NCBI RefSeq assembly: GCF_003149745.1
Contig: NZ_QGEG01000003.1
Location: forward strand, 65,473-129,472
Source of the DNA: Flagellimonas aquimarina
GTDB lineage: Bacteria > Bacteroidota > Bacteroidia > Flavobacteriales > Flavobacteriaceae
Direction of reading: 5' to 3'
DNA length: 64,000 nt
Both the position numbers and the translations under genes were made by a program. The notes under the pieces were generated by a model. The model had not been told where the DNA came from. It ran no database searches and worked only from the letters and a program-made list of their open reading frames with translations. Every line of letters begins with the position of its first letter. Positions within the stretch are counted from its first letter, which is position 1. Positions 61,169 through 64,000 of this stretch are shown here, one piece after another.

Positions 61169-63142
61169 TTAAGAAAGCACCCTGTTTAATTTGGCATTCA
61201 ACAATTTGTTCAACTGCAGGTAATTAACAATTTCTTCCAAAACCTCAGAGTTATCGTCCGTGCTGCCTTCAGTGCGTTTTTGTAGTTTTTCAATTCGGTT
61301 TTTGATTAGGTAACAACGCAATGTGAGTATGGTTTCACCCACTAATTGCGCAACACCATGTCCTTTACCTTTAGGATAGATATCTTTTCTGGCCCAATCA
61401 TCCAACTTATATTTTTCTTCTTCCATTAAGATCGAAGATACTTCCCTTATCATCTCCTGGTCCAAATTGGATAAAAAGGTATTTACCGTAAACTCTTCAC
61501 TTTCATTTAAATCTTCTATAAGCCTATAATAGATTGTCCTAAACTGTTCATTGGTAAGTTCAATTTCATCTTCTTGAAGGTCTAGATACACTTTTTCGTA
61601 AACTTTGGCCTCAACAATTTCTGGTTCCAACACCAAATCGCCTTCTTCATTTTCTTTTAAAACCAAATCCTCAAATTCCTGTTTCTGGCTTCCATACAAG
61701 AGGAGCATTTCAATGATTTTTCGCTCCAATTCAAACTGCACATCCACCTTTTCAACAACCTGATTGTTTTTTACAACTTGAAAGGCCCTTTGTTCTTGTT
61801 TAAGTTTTTTGTTCGAATCTGTAGCTCCTTTTTTATCTATTTGAGCCAGCGTGTTGTACAGTACTTCTTCAGAAATCTGCATTATTTTGGCACATTCCTG
61901 TATATAGATTTCCTTCTTTATTTGATCAGGTATTTTACTAATACTGTTTACAATATCTCTGACCGTATCTGCCCTTTTTATTGGATCATTAGCAGCTTCT
62001 TCAGCTAAAAGGGAAGTTTTAAACTGAATAAAATCCTTGGCATTTTCCTCTAAATAAAGAACCAAGTCCTCATAGGTGTTGCTTTTGGCAAAACTATCTG
62101 GGTCCTCACCTTCCGGAAAAGTACAGACTTTTACATTCATGCCTTGCTCCAAAATCAAATCTATCCCCCTAAGAGAGGCCCTAAGACCCGCTGCATCTCC
62201 ATCAAAAAGTACAGTGATGTTTTTTGTAAGTCTATTGATCAACCTTATTTGTTCTGGAGTAAGTGCCGTTCCACTAGAAGCAACCACATTTTCTACCCCT
62301 CGCTGATGCAATTGTATGACATCTGTATATCCTTCTACCAAAAAGCAATTATCCTCCTTAGCAATTGCCTGCTTAGCATAGTAGATTCCATACAGCACCT
62401 TGCTTTTATGATAAATATCGCTCTCAGGAGAATTTAAATATTTGGCAGCTTTTTTATCACTGGTTAGAATTCTTCCTCCAAAACCCAGAACCCTGCCGCT
62501 CATAGAATGGATTGGAAACAACACGCGGCCTTTAAAACGGTCAAACTTTCTAGATTCCCTGCCTGTTTGATCTTTAACTATGGTTAATCCCGTTTTTTCT
62601 AAAAATTCAAGTTGATAACCTTTCTCCAACGCTGCATTGGTGAAGGCATCCCATTCATCCAACCCATAACCTAAATTGAATTTTTTTATAGTGCTGTCCG
62701 TAAAGCCACGCTCTTTAAAATACGTTAGACCAATTGCTTTCCCAGGCTCAGTTTCCCACAAGGTTTCAGTAAAATACTTTTGCGCATATTCAGAGACAAG
62801 GTACATGCTTTCCCTTTCATTGGCCTGTTCCTTTTGCTCATCTGACTGTTCTGTCTCCTCAAGCTCAATGTTATACTTTTTAGCCAAATACCTTATGGCC
62901 TCGGGATAGGTAAAATGCTCATGCTCCATTAAAAATGCAACAACATTGCCTCCTTTTCCGCTACTAAAGTCTTTCCAAATCTGCTTTACTGGCGATACCA
63001 TAAAACTTGGGGTGCGTTCATCAGAAAACGGACTTAACCCTTTAAAATTAGAACCTGCTTTCTTCAACTGTACAAAATCGCCAATTACCTCCTCTAAACG
63101 AGCGGTTTCATATACTTGGTCTATGGTAGTTTTTGAAATCAA
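61169..63142 (-). CDS. dnaG: DNA primase DnaG with degenerate zinc-binding domain
   Basis: A 657-residue primase. The N-terminal CHC2-type domain (about 1-100) has the normal frame GSNFKGLSPFSDERTPSFMV and KQIWKDFSSGKGGNVVAFLM, but all four zinc ligands are replaced: S37, S40, D58 and S61. The catalytic core is intact, with VEGYTDVIQLHQRGVENVVA and the TOPRIM motif FDGDAAGLRASLRG. The C-terminal helicase-binding domain is long and acidic. It makes RNA primers for replication. Loss of the zinc site seems a lineage trait rather than decay, since the surrounding residues are conserved. Confidence 0.95.
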   Translation of the reverse strand: MISKTTIDQVYETARLEEVIGDFVQLKKAGSNFKGLSPFSDERTPSFMVSPVKQIWKDFSSGKGGNVVAFLMEHEHFTYPEAIRYLAKKYNIELEETEQSDEQKEQANERESMYLVSEYAQKYFTETLWETEPGKAIGLTYFKERGFTDSTIKKFNLGYGLDEWDAFTNAALEKGYQLEFLEKTGLTIVKDQTGRESRKFDRFKGRVLFPIHSMSGRVLGFGGRILTSDKKAAKYLNSPESDIYHKSKVLYGIYYAKQAIAKEDNCFLVEGYTDVIQLHQRGVENVVASSGTALTPEQIRLINRLTKNITVLFDGDAAGLRASLRGIDLILEQGMNVKVCTFPEGEDPDSFAKSNTYEDLVLYLEENAKDFIQFKTSLLAEEAANDPIKRADTVRDIVNSISKIPDQIKKEIYIQECAKIMQISEEVLYNTLAQIDKKGATDSNKKLKQEQRAFQVVKNNQVVEKVDVQFELERKIIEMLLLYGSQKQEFEDLVLKENEEGDLVLEPEIVEAKVYEKVYLDLQEDEIELTNEQFRTIYYRLIEDLNESEEFTVNTFLSNLDQEMIREVSSILMEEEKYKLDDWARKDIYPKGKGHGVAQLVGETILTLRCYLIKNRIEKLQKRTEGSTDDNSEVLEEIVNYLQLNKLLNAKLNRVLS

Positions 63143-63476
63143 TGTAATGCTTTAAATAGCCTTTAAAGGTAGCTAAAAAACGAAAAAATCACCGAAATGA
63201 ATCATCCATCACATGAAAATCGATATTCATCAAATTAACAACATAGCTAATCAACCGAAAAACTACTTTGCAAATACTATGATCCAATGATTTGGAAAAG
63301 TGGTCAGGTAATATTTATAACCCAAGTTCCTGTAATTGAATCTATCTGGCTTTTGGCAAAAATTGTTAAGGGAGGTAATTCCGCAAAAAATGAATATGGG
63401 TCAAGTCCAAAAGTCGATGATATTGTAAGCCAGTAATCCAATCATCTATACATAACGATTTAATCAATAAAAATAA
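63143..63476. other. Intergenic gap of 334 bases
   Basis: Between dnaG (minus) and the repeat protein (plus). The left part must carry the dnaG promoter. One small frame at 63287-63436 (49 codons, beginning MIWKSGQVIFITQVP) is open but has no recognisable family or strong ribosome site, so I do not call it a gene. No hairpin or repeat is obvious. Confidence 0.5.
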
Positions 63477-63827
63477 ATGACTCATTCTAAATCAAAAAAG
63501 GTATTCGTTTTTCTACCTGTTTTGTTGTTAATGGGAAATGCTTGGGCGCAAAAAGTTTACACTGTTGATGCTTTCCACAAGGCGGATGTCAAAGTATACA
63601 GGGTAGATGCTGCTTACAAAGCTGATCTTTGGGTATTCAAGGTCGACGCGGATTATAAAGTACTTGGAAATAAAGGTAGGTGGTACTTTACAGATGTTGA
63701 TTATAAAGCGGATAAGAAAATTTTCTTTGTGGACGCGGATTACAAAGCAGATGTGAAAATTTACTTCACCAACGCAGATTACAAAGCAGGATGGAATAAA
63801 AAAACAACCAGGTTTTGGTTTGATTAG
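63477..63827 (+). CDS. Secreted protein built of 13-residue repeats
   Basis: A 116-residue protein with a signal peptide (ending NAWAQ, about residue 24). The mature part is almost wholly six degenerate repeats of the form [YF]xVDAxYKADxKV, as in YTVDAFHKADVKV, YRVDAAYKADLWV and FFVDADYKADVKI. The third repeat is enlarged by a few residues (LGNKGRW), and the last ends in a basic cap. The alternating pattern suggests a small beta-solenoid or beta-roll. It resembles short repeat proteins of unknown function in Bacteroidota. It may have a surface role, but this is not established. Confidence 0.8.
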   Translation: MTHSKSKKVFVFLPVLLLMGNAWAQKVYTVDAFHKADVKVYRVDAAYKADLWVFKVDADYKVLGNKGRWYFTDVDYKADKKIFFVDADYKADVKIYFTNADYKAGWNKKTTRFWFD

Positions 63828-63900
63828 TCGGCTCAGGCAAAAATAGGTTTGAATCAAATATTTTTCTGATTTTTGACTCGAAACATAAGACAACTCAAAA

Positions 63901-64000
63901 ATGATTTTGTTTTTCGGAACCAAAACAGGAAAAAAGGAAACCAAGGCGTTGCGCAATACTATCTGTAGATATTGCTCACAGATGGGAACCTTAACAGCAG
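63901..64000 (+). CDS. Zinc-ribbon protein (5' part only)
   Basis: The frame opens at ATG 63901 and runs off the right edge; 33 codons are visible. It begins MILFFGTKTGKKETKALR and continues NTICRYCSQMGTLTA, with a C-x2-C pair. The FFGTK start and C-x2-C at about 22-25 match small zinc-ribbon proteins of Bacteroidota, usually followed by a second hydrophobic or zinc segment. The call is provisional because most of the gene is missing. Confidence 0.6.
   Translation, partial: MILFFGTKTGKKETKALRNTICRYCSQMGTLTA

Noticed and set aside
63287-63436. A 49-codon frame in the gap after dnaG
   Set aside because: No homology is recognisable, no clear ribosome site is present and the region is otherwise noncoding in character.

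Overview
The window comes from a low-GC member of the Bacteroidota, almost certainly a marine Flavobacteriia of the Zobellia/Maribacter type. The grounds are a SusC/SusD pair inside a complete alginate-utilisation locus, the gliding genes gldB and gldC, a flavobacterial-style division and cell-wall cluster, and repeated TAnnTTTG promoter boxes. Genus cannot be fixed by eye. I see no insertion sequence, phage, CRISPR array or rRNA; there is one tRNA gene.

Region 1 (1-5784, minus) is a compact six-gene unit. It holds an FMN glutamate-synthase-like enzyme with an N-terminal Rieske domain, a CPA1 Na+/H+ antiporter, a thiamine-diphosphate enzyme that also carries an N-terminal Rieske domain, two small membrane proteins and a ferric-reductase-like membrane protein cut by the window edge. 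Two unrelated enzymes with the same Rieske front end in one operon look like an undescribed redox system. Region 2 (6168-10063) is a divergent pair of units: an ECF sigma factor with a membrane partner and a Spy/CpxP-like protein (minus), and four exported proteins (EF-hand, YHYH, MORN-like, SCO/copper) on the plus strand.

Region 3 (10122-36976) is an alginate regulon. Four PL7, one PL6 and one PL17 lyase, SusC/SusD and a PKD surface protein degrade and import alginate. KdgF, two SDR reductases, KdgK and KdgA carry the unsaturated uronate to pyruvate and glyceraldehyde-3-phosphate, and an MFS permease moves monomers inward. A FadR-type GntR protein is the likely regulator. Four tandem operators (12-bp TTGGTTnACCAA-like palindromes repeated every 13 bp) stand before gntR, susC, the PL17 gene and the divergent PL7 / TIM-barrel promoters; a single related palindrome stands before the MFS gene. 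The susC leader holds a candidate antisense RNA with its own promoter box and a perfect terminator. It contains a 19-base element that recurs (18/19) in the MFS leader. A TIM-barrel protein, an RraA-like aldolase candidate, an Nramp-like transporter without metal motifs and an aldehyde dehydrogenase are unexplained additions to the standard pathway.

Region 4 (37014-53043, minus) holds tRNA-Arg, a YqeY protein and the whole dcw cluster mraZ-rsmH-ftsL-ftsI-murE-mraY-murD-ftsW-murG-murC-ftsQ-ftsA-ftsZ, with a promoter and likely MraZ boxes before mraZ and a terminator after ftsZ. Region 5 (53308-64000) is housekeeping and small regulators: an alpha/beta hydrolase, EngB, an AraC-type regulator with a membrane domain, gldC/gldB, nadE, an atypical response regulator with Glu at the phosphorylation site, a DnaG primase without its zinc ligands, a 13-residue-repeat protein, and the start of a zinc-ribbon protein.
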